This document shows positions 8,845 to 18,270 of a DNA stretch of 64,000 bases, one piece after another. The notes under the pieces are model-generated. The model was not told the DNA's origin, made no database searches, and saw only the letters and a list, made by a program, of their open reading frames with translations. The position numbers were made by a program, and so were the translations under genes. This stretch comes from Myxococcales bacterium (GTDB taxonomy: Bacteria > Myxococcota_A > Bradymonadia > Bradymonadales > Bradymonadaceae), in the NCBI GenBank assembly GCA_007120035.1, contig SKON01000004.1, forward strand, positions 1-64,000. The letters run 5' to 3'. The number at the start of each line of letters is the position of its first letter. The stretch's first letter is position 1.

Positions 8845-10104
8845 ATGAAGAGCGATATCTTAGCGACGCTGACCCGCAAGAGCGGGGATAAGCCAAAAGT
8901 AGATGGGGACGGGCCGGGGTGGGATATGCCGCTGCTCGTCGTGGTCATGATGCTCGTGAGCCTGGGGCTGGTGATGCTCTACTCGGCGAGCTCCGTGATC
9001 GCCGCCCAGCGGATGGGGGAGCACTATGTGCTCTTGAGCGGGCAGGCCGAGCGGGCCCTCCTGGGGGTGTTCGGGATGCTCGTGGCCTTGCAGATCGACT
9101 ACCGGTGGTACAAGCGGCTGGTGTACCCGATTTTGGGGGTGACCATCGCGCTTCTTGTGTTGGTGGCGATCCCGGGCATCGGGGTCGTCCACAACGGGGC
9201 CCGGCGGTGGTTGAACGTGGTGGGGTTCGGGTTTCAGCCCGCCGAGGTGGCCAAGCTCGCCGCCGTGATCTTCCTGGCGTACTCGATCAGTAAGAAGGGC
9301 AAGCGGATGGGGAGCTTTACCATCGGGTTCTTGCCCCACCTCTTCATCGTCGGGGCCCTGGTCGGGCTCTTGATGCTGCAGCCCGACTTCGGGACCTCCG
9401 TGATGCTCATCGGGGTGATGATGCTCCTGCTCTTCGTGAGCGGGGCGAAGCTCTCCTATCTCTTCTTGATCACCATGGGCGGGGCCGTGGCCGGGTACTT
9501 CGCGATCAGCGGTAGTGAGTACCGGACCCAGCGGATCCTGGCGTTCCTCGATCCCTGGAGCCACCGCTCGGACATCGGATACCAGATCAGCGAATCCCTG
9601 ATCGCCATCGGGTCCGCCGGGCTCGGCGGCCGGGGCTTGGGCCAGGGCGCCGGGAAGCTGGGCTACGTGCCGGAGCTCTGGAACGACTTCATCGGTACGA
9701 TCATCGCCGAGGAGCTCGGGATTTTGGGGATCGTCTTCGTGGTGGGCCTCTTCCTGGTGCTCCTCTGGCGAGGGTTCCGGATCGCCTTCGGGGCGACGGA
9801 CTCCTTCGGGATGTACCTGGCCTTTGGGCTGACCTCGCTCTTCGCTTTGCAGGCCGTGATGAACCTCTTCGTCGTCACAGGGATGCTGCCCACGAAGGGG
9901 CTGACCTTGCCTTTTGTGTCCTTCGGCGGGACGTCGATCATCGTCGGACTTTATTCGGTGGGGATCCTGTTGAACATTTCGCGCAACGAGCCCGATTATT
10001 GGGGCGAGGAACGGGAATCCCGAGAGGCCCGCAAGCAAGAGAAGCGGTGGGAGAAGAAGCGAAAGAAGATCCTCAGCCGCCGCGACGATCTGCGGCACCA
10101 CTGA
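8845..10104 (+). CDS. ftsW: Septal peptidoglycan polymerase FtsW (SEDS family)
   Basis: SEDS-family glycosyltransferase of 419 residues with about ten membrane spans. It polymerises lipid II at the septum together with FtsI. The conserved QPDFGTS, the loop around WNDFIGTIIAEELG and the C-terminal PFVSFGGTS are present. The C-terminal cytoplasmic tail (about residues 385-419) is unusually rich in Lys, Arg and Glu. It is distinguished from the rodA homologue at 38247 by its place in the dcw cluster. A gap of 75 bases separates it from mraY, and no trace of murD is seen there. Confidence 0.95.
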   Translation: MKSDILATLTRKSGDKPKVDGDGPGWDMPLLVVVMMLVSLGLVMLYSASSVIAAQRMGEHYVLLSGQAERALLGVFGMLVALQIDYRWYKRLVYPILGVTIALLVLVAIPGIGVVHNGARRWLNVVGFGFQPAEVAKLAAVIFLAYSISKKGKRMGSFTIGFLPHLFIVGALVGLLMLQPDFGTSVMLIGVMMLLLFVSGAKLSYLFLITMGGAVAGYFAISGSEYRTQRILAFLDPWSHRSDIGYQISESLIAIGSAGLGGRGLGQGAGKLGYVPELWNDFIGTIIAEELGILGIVFVVGLFLVLLWRGFRIAFGATDSFGMYLAFGLTSLFALQAVMNLFVVTGMLPTKGLTLPFVSFGGTSIIVGLYSVGILLNISRNEPDYWGEERESREARKQEKRWEKKRKKILSRRDDLRHH

Positions 10105-10130
10105 CCAACGAAGTGAAAAGGAGCGTCGCC

Positions 10131-11237
10131 ATGGGTAGCCCGGAGCATCTCGTGATCGCTGGAGGTGGAACGGGAGGGCACCTCTTCCCCGGCGTCGCCG
10201 TGGCGGAGGCGTTCCTGGAGCTCTGCCCCGAGGGAAAGGTCACCTTCGTGGGGACCGAGCGGGGCATCGAGGCCCGGGTGATCCCGGAGCTGGGGTTTCC
10301 CCTGGAGCTTGTGGAGGTGTCGGCTCTGAAGGGGGGCGGGTTGATGCGGAAGATGAAGAGCGCCGCCGGGCTCCCGATGAGCGGCTTGCGGGCCCGGAAG
10401 CTCCTTCGCCGATTGGAGCCCAGCGCCGTGGTCAGCGTTGGCGGATACGCCGCTGGTCCGGTCACGTTGATGGCGTCCTGGATGGGCATCCCCACGGCGC
10501 TGATGGAGCAGAACTCCACTCCGGGGATGACCAACCGGTGGTTGGGGAAGTCCGTGGACCGGGGCTATCTGACCTTCGAGGACAGCGCTCGCTACTTTGA
10601 TAAGCTCGACGCCCGGGTGGTGGGAAACCCGGTCCGCAAGGATCTCCTGGCGATGGCCGATGGGTTCTCCTACGAGGCGCCCGGAAAGGACGGGCCCTTT
10701 CGGATCCTGATCATCGGCGGCAGCGGCGGCGCCGGTAGCTTCAACGAGCACCTCCCGGGGCTCTTTCAGTCCATGGGGGAGCTCGCCGGTCGCCTCCACG
10801 TCCGCCACCAGGCCGGTCGGGATCGGGCCGACGATGTGCGACCCCGGTATGAGGGCTTCACCGGGTCGGCCGTGGTGGAGGAGTTCATCGACGACATGGT
10901 CGCCGCCTATCGATGGTGCGACCTCCTGATCTGCCGGGCCGGCGCCTCGACGATGGCCGAGGTGTTGAACCTGGGCCTGCCGGCGATCTACGTGCCCTTT
11001 CCCCATGCCGCCGACGATCACCAGCGGGCCAACGCCTTGAGCGTGGTCGAGGCCGGGGCGGGGGTGATGATCGACGACTCGGAGCTGGAGAGTGACCGGG
11101 CTCGGGCGCTTTTACGCGGGTTCATGGCGAACCCCGAGGCCCTCTCGAACCTGGCGCGCCGAGCCCGAGAGCTCGGACGGCCTCAGGCAGCCCGTGATAT
11201 CGCCGAAGACCTCGTGTCGATGATTAGAGATTCTTGA
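10131..11237 (+). CDS. murG: UDP-GlcNAc:lipid I N-acetylglucosaminyltransferase MurG
   Basis: Peripheral membrane GT-B enzyme of 368 residues that converts lipid I to lipid II at the inner face of the membrane. The glycine-rich N-terminal loop GGGTGGHLFPG, the second loop GGSGGAGSFN, and the UDP-GlcNAc region (CRAGASTMAEVLNLGLPAIYVPFPHAADDHQ, quoted in part) are characteristic. The ATG at 10131 has AAAAGGAG 7 bases upstream and gives the normal N-terminus. The longer open frame reaching back to 9999 overlaps ftsW out of frame. Downstream, murC would be expected, but a 226-base gap and then murB follow. Confidence 0.95.
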   Translation: MGSPEHLVIAGGGTGGHLFPGVAVAEAFLELCPEGKVTFVGTERGIEARVIPELGFPLELVEVSALKGGGLMRKMKSAAGLPMSGLRARKLLRRLEPSAVVSVGGYAAGPVTLMASWMGIPTALMEQNSTPGMTNRWLGKSVDRGYLTFEDSARYFDKLDARVVGNPVRKDLLAMADGFSYEAPGKDGPFRILIIGGSGGAGSFNEHLPGLFQSMGELAGRLHVRHQAGRDRADDVRPRYEGFTGSAVVEEFIDDMVAAYRWCDLLICRAGASTMAEVLNLGLPAIYVPFPHAADDHQRANALSVVEAGAGVMIDDSELESDRARALLRGFMANPEALSNLARRARELGRPQAARDIAEDLVSMIRDS

Positions 11238-11402
11238 TCCACCACTTTAGGTTTTCGGCTCATGGCATGATAAGAACTTGCTTCAGGTTCAAGATTACAC
11301 TTGAGGTTTGGCCTCGGTCTTGAAGGTTTGGCTTTTGGTTCCGTGGGGAAGTGGCCGAAAATACACCGGGAATAGTTGTGAAGGTATGTGAAAAGAAGGG
11401 CC

Positions 11403-11430
11403 TTGCGAGGCGATCGCCATCGTGTATTCT
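11403..11430 (+). promoter_or_regulatory. Possible internal promoter before murB, in the murC-less gap
   Basis: TTGCGA (11403-11408) and TATTCT (11425-11430) are 16 bases apart, each matching four of six consensus positions. They lie in the 226-base gap 11238-11463, which is clearly richer in A/T than the flanking genes and holds no credible gene. A separate promoter for murB-ddl-ftsQ-ftsA-ftsZ would fit the break in the cluster. Confidence 0.35.
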
Positions 11431-11463
11431 CCTTAGTGTCCCTGACGGGAATTAGAGATAAAG

Positions 11464-12492
11464 ATGCTTCGTGAACAGGTGGTTTCATGGGACGAGACAG
11501 GTACGCTCGCTTCTCGACTGCGCCGGTGGGCTCTGAGTTCATCGGATCAGAGCAAGGTTGTGGAAGGAGAGCTGCTGTCTCGTCGGTCGTCGCTCCGAAT
11601 CGGTGGAGCGGCGAAGGCCTGGATCGAGGTTGGAACGCCGGCGGATCTCGCGTCGCTGCTCGCCGCTCTGGGTGACGAACCCTTCTGGTGCGTGGGCCTG
11701 GGCAGCAACGTCCTCTTTCCCGACGAAGGGATCGAGGAACCAGTGATTCGTCTCGGTGGCGAACTCGCCACCTTCGCGGTCCATCCCGATCCGGCAGGAG
11801 GCCGCGCCGTGGTGGATGTGATGGCAGGCGCCGTCAACGCTCATCTGGTGCGGGGCTTGCTGAAGGCCGGCTACGTGGGAGCGGAGTTCTTGAGGCTGAT
11901 ACCCGGTACGTTCGGCGGCGCCGTCGCCCTCAACGCCGGGACGAAAGACGCCGAGCTGGTCCAGATGTTGGAGACTGTGCAGTTGGCGACGAGAGAACGC
12001 GAGGAGCGGTGCTGGAAGATGACGCAGTTCACCCCACAAGAGCTTCAGATGAAGTATCGCCACGCCGAGCTGCCCGAGGGGGCGCTCGTGGTGGGGGGGA
12101 CCATCGCCGTGGAAGAGGGCGATGTCGACGAGGCCCGGGCCCGAGTGAAGTACGACAAGGACAGGCGAGATCGCACTCAGCCCTATCGGTTGGCCAGCGT
12201 GGGCAGCACCTTCGCCAACCCGCCGGGGGACTACGCCGGCCGGCTGATCGAGGCCGCCGGGTTGAAGGGCGAGGTGGTGGGAGACGCGCAGATCAGCCCG
12301 CTTCACGCGAATTTCTTCATCAATCGTGGCGAAGCCAAGGCAGAGAATTTTCTGTCCCTCATGGCCCTGGCCAGGCATCGTGTAAGAGAGGAGTTCGGCG
12401 TGGAGCTCACGCCGGAGGTGCGGTTCGTGGGGTTTGACGGTTGGGCACGGATGCTCGACCTGGAAGAGGAGTGGAAAGACAAGGATGTTTGA
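11464..12492 (+). CDS. murB: UDP-N-acetylenolpyruvoylglucosamine reductase MurB
   Basis: FAD-dependent enzyme of 342 residues that reduces UDP-GlcNAc-enolpyruvate to UDP-MurNAc with NADPH. The FAD-binding segment SSLRIGGAAKAW, the LGLGSNVLF-type loop (here GLGSNVLFPDEG), the IPGTFGGAVALNAG motif and YRLASVGSTFANPP with the catalytic serine are visible. The compact C-terminus ending soon after HANFFINRGEAKAENF suggests the type II (short) form. The ATG at 11464 is kept because no better in-frame start lies before the conserved region. The first 20 codons follow local codon bias less well, so a later start is possible. The end overlaps ddl by 8 bases. Confidence 0.92.
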   Translation: MLREQVVSWDETGTLASRLRRWALSSSDQSKVVEGELLSRRSSLRIGGAAKAWIEVGTPADLASLLAALGDEPFWCVGLGSNVLFPDEGIEEPVIRLGGELATFAVHPDPAGGRAVVDVMAGAVNAHLVRGLLKAGYVGAEFLRLIPGTFGGAVALNAGTKDAELVQMLETVQLATREREERCWKMTQFTPQELQMKYRHAELPEGALVVGGTIAVEEGDVDEARARVKYDKDRRDRTQPYRLASVGSTFANPPGDYAGRLIEAAGLKGEVVGDAQISPLHANFFINRGEAKAENFLSLMALARHRVREEFGVELTPEVRFVGFDGWARMLDLEEEWKDKDV

Positions 12493-13453
12493 GAGCCTGG
12501 ATCGCAGCCGCTTTCGCGGAGAGCTCGTCGGGGTCGCCACGGGAGGCACCTCGTCGGAGCGAGAGATCAGCCTGAAGACAGGGGCGGCCTTTGCCGAGGC
12601 GTTGCGTTCGCTGGACTACGATGTCCGGGTCTACGACGTGGCAACGGATCTTCCGGCGATCCTGGCGGAGCGGCCGGCGGCGATGGTTCTTGGGATCCAC
12701 GGCGGCGCCGGCGAGAGCGGGGTCCTGCAGGGGATGCTCGAGCTCTTCGAGATCCCTTATACGGGAAGCGGGGTGCTGGCGTCGGCGCTGGCGATGGATA
12801 AGGCCCGATCGAAGATCATCTGCGCAGACGCGGGGGTCCCCGTGGCGGCGGGTCGGATCTTCCGAGGGGAAGAACTTAGGGACGAGGCGCGACTGGTGGC
12901 GGAGATCGGAGCGCTGGGGTTCCCCGTGGTGGTGAAGCTGAACGACAGCGGCAGCAGTGTCGGCGTGGAGCTCTGCCGCGACGAGGGGGCCCTGCAGAGC
13001 GCCGTGGCGACGCTGACGCGTCAGGTGTCGGAGGCCACGACGGCGGGGCTTCTGGCCGAAGCCTATCTGGAGGGCCCGGAATACTCCGTGGGGTTCTTCG
13101 ACGACGAGTGTCTGGGGACAATGCAGATCGTGCCCGACGCCGAGTTCTACGATTTCGAGGCCAAGTACGAGAGTCAGTCCACGGCCTATCACCTGGTCAC
13201 CGACGAGGACCTTCGGGGTCCCATGGAAGAGTGGGCCCGGCGCGCGTTGCGGGCCCTGGGGTGCCGCGGGGTGGCTCGGGTCGACTTCAAGGGCGACGTG
13301 GTCGGCGGCGGGGCGGCCATGCTGGAGGTGAACACCATCCCGGGGATGACGGCTACGAGCCTGGTGCCGAAGCTCGCCGGTCACCGAGGGATGAGTTTCG
13401 AGGAGTTCGTGGAGGCGATGTTGGTGAGCGCGAGGTTGGAGTCCGGGGCGTAG
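12485..13453 (+). CDS. ddl: D-alanine:D-alanine ligase
   Basis: ATP-grasp enzyme of 322 residues that joins two D-alanines for use by MurF. The N-terminal GVATGGTSSEREISLKTG, the YTGSGVLASALAMDK signature, VVKLNDSGSSVGV and the metal-binding MLEVNTIPGMTATSL are typical. One oddity is HGGAGESGVLQG, where most Ddl enzymes have HGxxGEDGxxQG, so the acidic residue after Glu is a serine. Length is close to DdlB. The ATG at 12485 lies inside the end of murB, which suggests coupling. Upstream codons of the open frame overlap murB out of frame. Confidence 0.93.
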   Translation: MFESLDRSRFRGELVGVATGGTSSEREISLKTGAAFAEALRSLDYDVRVYDVATDLPAILAERPAAMVLGIHGGAGESGVLQGMLELFEIPYTGSGVLASALAMDKARSKIICADAGVPVAAGRIFRGEELRDEARLVAEIGALGFPVVVKLNDSGSSVGVELCRDEGALQSAVATLTRQVSEATTAGLLAEAYLEGPEYSVGFFDDECLGTMQIVPDAEFYDFEAKYESQSTAYHLVTDEDLRGPMEEWARRALRALGCRGVARVDFKGDVVGGGAAMLEVNTIPGMTATSLVPKLAGHRGMSFEEFVEAMLVSARLESGA

Positions 13454-13504
13454 GTAGCCCCATTGTCTTCCGGCAGGGACGCCGGAGGAGAGGTCAGGGA
13501 AGAC

Positions 13505-14368
13505 GTGTTTCGAAGTAGACGTGGAAATAGGCGAAAGCCATCGGCTCAGGAGCGACGGGCGGTCCGACGGGCAACGTTCGGGACCTGGGTGCGGCGGATC
13601 GCTCTGGTCCTGGGGCTGGCCGCCGTCGGGTTCGGGTTGCCGTCGGCGATCCTCTACGGATACTCGGTGTTGATGTCGAGTTCCTTCTTCGCGTTGAGCT
13701 ATGTGGACGTCGAGGGGCTGGAGTACCTGGAAGAGGACACCCTCCTGGAGGCCGCCCAGGCCGTCGCCGGGGAGCACCTGTTGAACGTGCGCTCTGAGCA
13801 CCTGGAGGAGATCTTCGCCGGGCTCCCCTTCGTGGCCCGGGTCTCCGTGGAGCGACGATTCCCGGATCGACTTCATATCGAGATCGAAGAGCACGAGCCG
13901 GCGGCGGTGATCGTCGACGACGGGTTCTGGTTGGCCGACGTGTACGGCGATGTATTTCTGGAGCTCGACGACCCCGATCCGGGGTTCGAGCTCTGGGATC
14001 TGCCGCTGATCTCGGGGTTGACCCGGGCGGACCTGACGACGGAGCGCGGCAAAGAGCGGCTTCTGGAGGCCCGGCGGGTCTATCGGATGTACGGAGAGCG
14101 GGGGTTGGCTGAGCGCCAGCCCATCAGCGAGGTGCATATCGAGGAGCGGTTGGGGTTGTCCCTGATCGTCGGAGAAGCGGGAATGGAGGTCCGCCTCGGG
14201 TGGGGGCGGTGGGAAGAACGACTGGATCGCCTGGAGGTGATCCAGGAGTCGCTGATCCGCCGGGGGGTGGAGGCGACCTATGTATTGTTGGACCAGGAAG
14301 AGGACTTCAACCGGGTCGCCGTGGGCCGCAGGGCAGGGCCAGGGAATGGTGAGTCCGGCCAGGAGTAG
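13505..14368 (+). CDS. ftsQ: Cell division protein FtsQ
   Basis: Bitopic membrane protein of about 287 residues. A basic cytoplasmic segment of about 28 residues is followed by a membrane span (IALVLGLAAVGFGLPSAI) and a POTRA domain (LSYVDVEGLEYLEEDTLLEAA). The FtsQ/DivIB domain continues with FVARVSVERRFPDRLHIEIEEHEP. FtsQ recruits FtsL and FtsB to the divisome. The call is supported by position between ddl and ftsA. The start is uncertain: GTG at 13505 has GGGA close upstream, while a TTG at 13463 would add 14 residues. Confidence 0.9.
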   Translation: MFRSRRGNRRKPSAQERRAVRRATFGTWVRRIALVLGLAAVGFGLPSAILYGYSVLMSSSFFALSYVDVEGLEYLEEDTLLEAAQAVAGEHLLNVRSEHLEEIFAGLPFVARVSVERRFPDRLHIEIEEHEPAAVIVDDGFWLADVYGDVFLELDDPDPGFELWDLPLISGLTRADLTTERGKERLLEARRVYRMYGERGLAERQPISEVHIEERLGLSLIVGEAGMEVRLGWGRWEERLDRLEVIQESLIRRGVEATYVLLDQEEDFNRVAVGRRAGPGNGESGQE

Positions 14369-14424
14369 GGGCGTTGTGATCGATTCGACGGATGGATGGT
14401 TCGAGAGCCAAGGAAGGTAGACAA

Positions 14425-15657
14425 ATGGGACGTAATCAGAACGAAATCATCGTAGGGCTGGACATCGGGACGACGAAGATCGCCTGTATCATCGGTGAGG
14501 TCACCCCGGAGGGGATCGACATCATCGGGATCGGGTCCCATCCGTCGCGGGGCCTTCGAAAAGGGGTGGTGATCAACATCGACGCCACGATCAACTCCAT
14601 CAAGAAGGCCGTGGAAGAGGCGGAGTTGATGGCCGGGTGCGAGGTGAACACCGTGTACGCCGGGATCGCCGGGGGCCATATCCACGGGTTCAACTCCCAC
14701 GGGATCGTGGCGGTGAACAAGGATAAAGAGGTCCGGCCCGGCGACCTGTCCCGGGTGGTGGACGCCGCAGGCGCCGTGGCGATCCCCATGGACCGGCAGA
14801 TCCTCCACGTGATCCCCCAGGAGTACGTCGTCGACGATCAGGACGGGATCAAGGAGCCCCTGGGGATGACCGGGGTGCGGCTGGAGGCCAAGGTCCATAT
14901 CGTGACCGCGTCGGTGACGAGCGCCCAGAACATCATCAAGTGCGCCCGGGCCTGCGGGTTGAACGTGGCCGACATCGTGCTGGAGCAGCTCGCCAGCAGC
15001 GAGGCCGTGCTCGAGCCCGACGAGAAGGAGCTCGGGGTGGCCGTGGTCGACATCGGGGGGGGCACGACGGATATCGCCATCTTCAGCAAGGGAGCCCTGG
15101 TTCACACGGCGGTGCTCTCCCTGGGGGGCAATCACCTGACCAACGATATCGCCGTGGGGCTTCGGACGCCCATGGCCGAGGCAGAGCGGATCAAGCAGCG
15201 GTTTGGTTGCGCCCTGACGGCCCGGGTCAATCCGGAGGAGACCATCGAGGTCCCCTCCGTGGGGGGGCGACCGCCCCGGATCTTGAGCCGGGAGATCCTG
15301 GCGGAGATCATCGAGCCTCGGGTGGAGGAGATCTTCGCGTACGTGGCCCGGGAGATCAAAGACTCGGGGTGCCAGGATCTGATCGCCGGCGGGGTTGTGA
15401 TCACCGGGGGCACCACGATCCTCGACAATATGCCGGAGCTCGCCGAGGAGGTCCTGGGGATGCCCGTACGCCGAGGGCTGCCGCAGTCCGTAGGGGGCCT
15501 GGTGGACGTGGTGAGGAACCCGAAGTTCGCCACTGGCGTGGGTCTGGTGGCCTATGGCGCCACGGAGCCGCCGGCCCATTTCTTCCAGGAGGAGAAGCCG
15601 CCGGTGGCCACGCGGGTGGCTTCTCGAATGAAACAGTGGTTTGCTGAGATGTTCTGA
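14425..15657 (+). CDS. ftsA: Cell division protein FtsA
   Basis: Actin-like ATPase of 410 residues that tethers FtsZ to the membrane and recruits later division proteins. The phosphate 1 motif VGLDIGTTKIACIIGE, the FtsA-specific 1C subdomain (SHPSRGLRKGVVINIDATINSI, cited in part), the second phosphate loop VVDIGGGTTDIAIF and the adenosine motif VITGGTT are present. The C-terminal amphipathic helix (ATRVASRMKQWFAEMF) fits the membrane-targeting sequence. AAGGAAGG lies 6 bases before the ATG at 14425. An in-frame ATG at 14392 lacks a comparable ribosome binding site. Confidence 0.96.
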   Translation: MGRNQNEIIVGLDIGTTKIACIIGEVTPEGIDIIGIGSHPSRGLRKGVVINIDATINSIKKAVEEAELMAGCEVNTVYAGIAGGHIHGFNSHGIVAVNKDKEVRPGDLSRVVDAAGAVAIPMDRQILHVIPQEYVVDDQDGIKEPLGMTGVRLEAKVHIVTASVTSAQNIIKCARACGLNVADIVLEQLASSEAVLEPDEKELGVAVVDIGGGTTDIAIFSKGALVHTAVLSLGGNHLTNDIAVGLRTPMAEAERIKQRFGCALTARVNPEETIEVPSVGGRPPRILSREILAEIIEPRVEEIFAYVAREIKDSGCQDLIAGGVVITGGTTILDNMPELAEEVLGMPVRRGLPQSVGGLVDVVRNPKFATGVGLVAYGATEPPAHFFQEEKPPVATRVASRMKQWFAEMF

Positions 15658-15766
15658 GCCGTCCGGGTTGAAGGTCCGGGGCGCCGGTGTTATCGTCACG
15701 CCGACAGGACGAACCAACGGCCCGACCAGGCCCGTAACAGGGGCCATAGCAGCGTAGGATATAGCG

Positions 15767-17080
15767 ATGCTCGAGTTTGATGACGCCGAAGTACCCCAGG
15801 CCGCCAATATCAAGGTGATCGGGGTCGGTGGTGGCGGGGGTAACGCCATCAACACGATGATCACCGAGGGGATCTCCAGCGTGGAGTTCGTGGCCGCGAA
15901 CACGGACCTCCAAGCGTTGGAGACGAACCTGGCGCCGCTGAAGATTCAGCTCGGCGGAGCGTTGACGAAAGGACTGGGGGCCGGGGCAGACCCCGACATC
16001 GGCCGGAACTCAGCGCTCGAGGATCAGACTCGGATCGCCGAGGTGCTCCGCGGCGCCGACATGGTGTTCGTCACCGCCGGGATGGGCGGGGGCACCGGAA
16101 CGGGCGCGGCGCCGATCATCGCCAGCGTCGCCCGGGAGCTCGGGGCGTTGACCGTCGGGGTCGTCACCAAGCCGTTTCAGTTCGAGGGGCGCCGCCGTCG
16201 CCGCCAGGCCGAAGAGGGGATCAAGAATCTGGGGTCCGCCGTGGACACCCTGATCACGATCCCCAACCAGCGGTTGCTCGCGATCGCCGGAGAGCAGACC
16301 ACGATCCTGGAGGCGTTCAAGAAGGCCGACGAGGTGTTGCTCCACGCCGTGCAGGGGATCTCCGATTTGATCACCGTTCGCGGCCTGGTGAACGTGGACT
16401 TCGCCGACGTCCGAACGATCATGACCGGCAAGGGGCTGGCGCTGATGGGTACGGGCCGGGCCTCGGGGCCGACGCGGGCCGTGGAGGCCGCTGAGATGGC
16501 CATCTCGTCGCCGCTCTTGGAGGACGTCTCCATCGAGGGGGCCACGGGAATCCTGGTGAATATCACGGGCGGCGTCGACATGACCCTCAGCGAGATCAAC
16601 GAGGCCATGAGCCTGATCGAAGGGGCCTCTGACGAAGAGGCAAACATCATCTTCGGGAACGTGATCGAAGAAGACATGCGCGACGAGCTGATGGTGACCG
16701 TGATCGCCACCGGGTTCGACCGAAAGGCCCAGCGGCGGAGCGCCGAGTACAGCGAGCGCACCCGGCGTCGGGAGTTCGGCACCCGGCAGGAAGAGCCCCG
16801 GGCTGAGGAGCCCCAGGAGGCGCCCCGACATACTCCGCGGCAGGCCATCCCTCGACAGGAGCTCCTGGTGCCCGAGGAGCCTCAGGAGCAGCCTCAGGAA
16901 CAGCCGGCGGCTCGGTATGAGCGGTCCAACGGAGCTCCGGACACCCAGGAGCGGAGAGCGTCGTTCATCCGAACCAAGTCGGGGATCAAGCACCCCGGCG
17001 GCGGGTTGAGCCCCGATGAAGAGGATCGCATCGACGTCCCCACGTTTCTGAGAAATCCGAAGCGACGGAACGATTCCTGA
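15767..17080 (+). CDS. ftsZ: Cell division GTPase FtsZ
   Basis: Tubulin-like GTPase of 437 residues that forms the Z-ring. The tubulin signature GGGTGTG is at residues 107-113. The N-terminal [13 protein letters not shown] and the T7 loop [11 protein letters not shown] are intact. After the conserved core (to about residue 325), a linker of about 90 residues rich in Glu, Gln, Pro and Arg leads to the C-terminal peptide [13 protein letters not shown], which binds FtsA and other partners. The 109-base gap after ftsA is the longest inside this half of the cluster and may hold a weak promoter. TAGGA lies upstream of the ATG. Confidence 0.97.
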   Translation: MLEFDDAEVPQAANIKVIGVGGGGGNAINTMITEGISSVEFVAANTDLQALETNLAPLKIQLGGALTKGLGAGADPDIGRNSALEDQTRIAEVLRGADMVFVTAGMGGGTGTGAAPIIASVARELGALTVGVVTKPFQFEGRRRRRQAEEGIKNLGSAVDTLITIPNQRLLAIAGEQTTILEAFKKADEVLLHAVQGISDLITVRGLVNVDFADVRTIMTGKGLALMGTGRASGPTRAVEAAEMAISSPLLEDVSIEGATGILVNITGGVDMTLSEINEAMSLIEGASDEEANIIFGNVIEEDMRDELMVTVIATGFDRKAQRRSAEYSERTRRREFGTRQEEPRAEEPQEAPRHTPRQAIPRQELLVPEEPQEQPQEQPAARYERSNGAPDTQERRASFIRTKSGIKHPGGGLSPDEEDRIDVPTFLRNPKRRNDS

Positions 17081-17090
17081 AGGGGGCTCG

Positions 17091-17873
17091 ATGAGCCTCC
17101 TTTTGGAGCGGACCTCTGTGGTGCTCGTGGAGCCCCAGAATGACATCAATATCGGGGTGGCGGTGCGGGCGGCCCGCAACTTCGGGGTGCCGTCGATGCG
17201 GTTGGTGCGGCCTCGGGTGGCCGATCCCGAGGAGATCCTGGTCTGCGCTCCCCGCTCCGAGGAGTACATCGAGGGGATCGAGATCTACGACGATCTAGAC
17301 TCCGCGCTGGCGGATCGGGTGTTTGTCGTGGGGCTTACCGCTCGGAGTCGGAGCGCCCGGTGGACGGTGCTGACCCCGCCGCAGGCGGCCCGAGCCCTGC
17401 AGGCGGCCAGCCAGGAAGGCCCTGTGGCGGTGCTCTTCGGTCGAGAGGACTCGGGGCTCCCCAACGAGGTGCTGGACCGGTGCCACGGGGTGGTCACGAT
17501 CCCCACGAACCCGGAGTACACGTCGTTGAACCTGGGCCAGGCGGTCCTCTTGATGATGTGGGAGATCTTTCGCCTTCAGAGCGGGGCCGATGGGCCGGGC
17601 GAAGAAGTGGGAGTCGTGGCAGCCGGGGGAGCGGTGCCCATGGCGGCCCTGGAGCGCCTCTTTCAACACGCCGAAGAAGCGCTGGAGGCCGTGGAGTTCT
17701 TCAAGACCGATACCCGGGAGCACATCCTCAGAAGCGTGCGGTCCGTGTTCATGAGGGCAGGCCTCGACGACCGGGAGTTGGCCATCTGGCACGGGATTTT
17801 TCGTGAGGTTCCGGCGTTTCTGCGAAGAAAGGGGCTGGTCCAGGAGGAGGATCAGTCGTCGACGAAGCAGTAG
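17091..17873 (+). CDS. trmJ: tRNA (cytidine/uridine-2'-O)-methyltransferase, TrmJ type
   Basis: SPOUT-class SAM-dependent methyltransferase of 260 residues. TrmJ methylates the ribose of nucleotide 32 in tRNA anticodon loops. Motifs are NDINIGVAVRAARNFGV, FGREDSGLPNEVLDRCH and IPTNPEYTSLNLGQAV, which form the knotted SAM site. The C-terminal extension (LFQHAEEALEAVEFFK onward) resembles the TrmJ dimerisation tail more than plain TrmH. AAGGGGG precedes the ATG at 17091. It lies 10 bases after ftsZ and is probably cotranscribed. Its last 22 bases overlap the convergent lipoprotein gene on the other strand. Confidence 0.85.
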   Translation: MSLLLERTSVVLVEPQNDINIGVAVRAARNFGVPSMRLVRPRVADPEEILVCAPRSEEYIEGIEIYDDLDSALADRVFVVGLTARSRSARWTVLTPPQAARALQAASQEGPVAVLFGREDSGLPNEVLDRCHGVVTIPTNPEYTSLNLGQAVLLMMWEIFRLQSGADGPGEEVGVVAAGGAVPMAALERLFQHAEEALEAVEFFKTDTREHILRSVRSVFMRAGLDDRELAIWHGIFREVPAFLRRKGLVQEEDQSSTKQ

Positions 17874-18199
17874 GACAGACCCTTGTCTTCATCATCGATG
17901 CAGACATGGTCGCGGCGACAGTCGTCGTCGGAGGAGCAGCTGCGCATGCAGAACGTTTCGTGGCGATCAAAGGAGACGCAGATCGACTCCGATGGGCAGC
18001 CGCCGGGGCGGCAACCGCGGATCGTGCAGAAGCCGTCCTCCACGGATCGCTCGCAGGTGACGCCCGAGGGGCAGTCCTGGCTGGACTCGCAGGCGTCGCC
18101 GATCTGGGGCGCGCAGGCGGTCAGCCACAGCATGGCGACCACGAGAAGGAAGAACCCCGGTGTCCGCGCTTGTTGTGTCCGTTGTTTGACGAATTCCAT
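17852..18199 (-). CDS. Small cysteine-rich lipoprotein
   Basis: A 115-residue lipoprotein precursor. The N-terminal hydrophobic segment ends in the lipobox LTAC, with the lipidated cysteine at residue 29. The mature part has at least ten cysteines in patterns such as CESSQDCPSGVTC and CMRSCSSDDDCRRDHVC. These resemble the disulfide-rich modules found in many secreted and surface lipoproteins of myxobacteria and relatives. Function is unknown, and it may be a structural or ligand-binding surface protein. It converges on trmJ with a 22-base overlap. The TonB-like gene starts 72 bases from its start codon in the opposite direction. Confidence 0.82.
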   Translation of the reverse strand: MEFVKQRTQQARTPGFFLLVVAMLWLTACAPQIGDACESSQDCPSGVTCERSVEDGFCTIRGCRPGGCPSESICVSFDRHETFCMRSCSSDDDCRRDHVCIDDEDKGLSYCFVDD

Positions 18200-18270
18200 G
18201 GAGCGCTCGGTGGCGGTTTGGACTTCAACTTCGGGGCACCTTGTACCTTCCCGCCGCGGGCTCTGACAAG

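Noticed and set aside
11238-11463. A possible murC remnant between murG and murB
   Set aside because: The gap is far too short and no Mur ligase motif appears in any frame.
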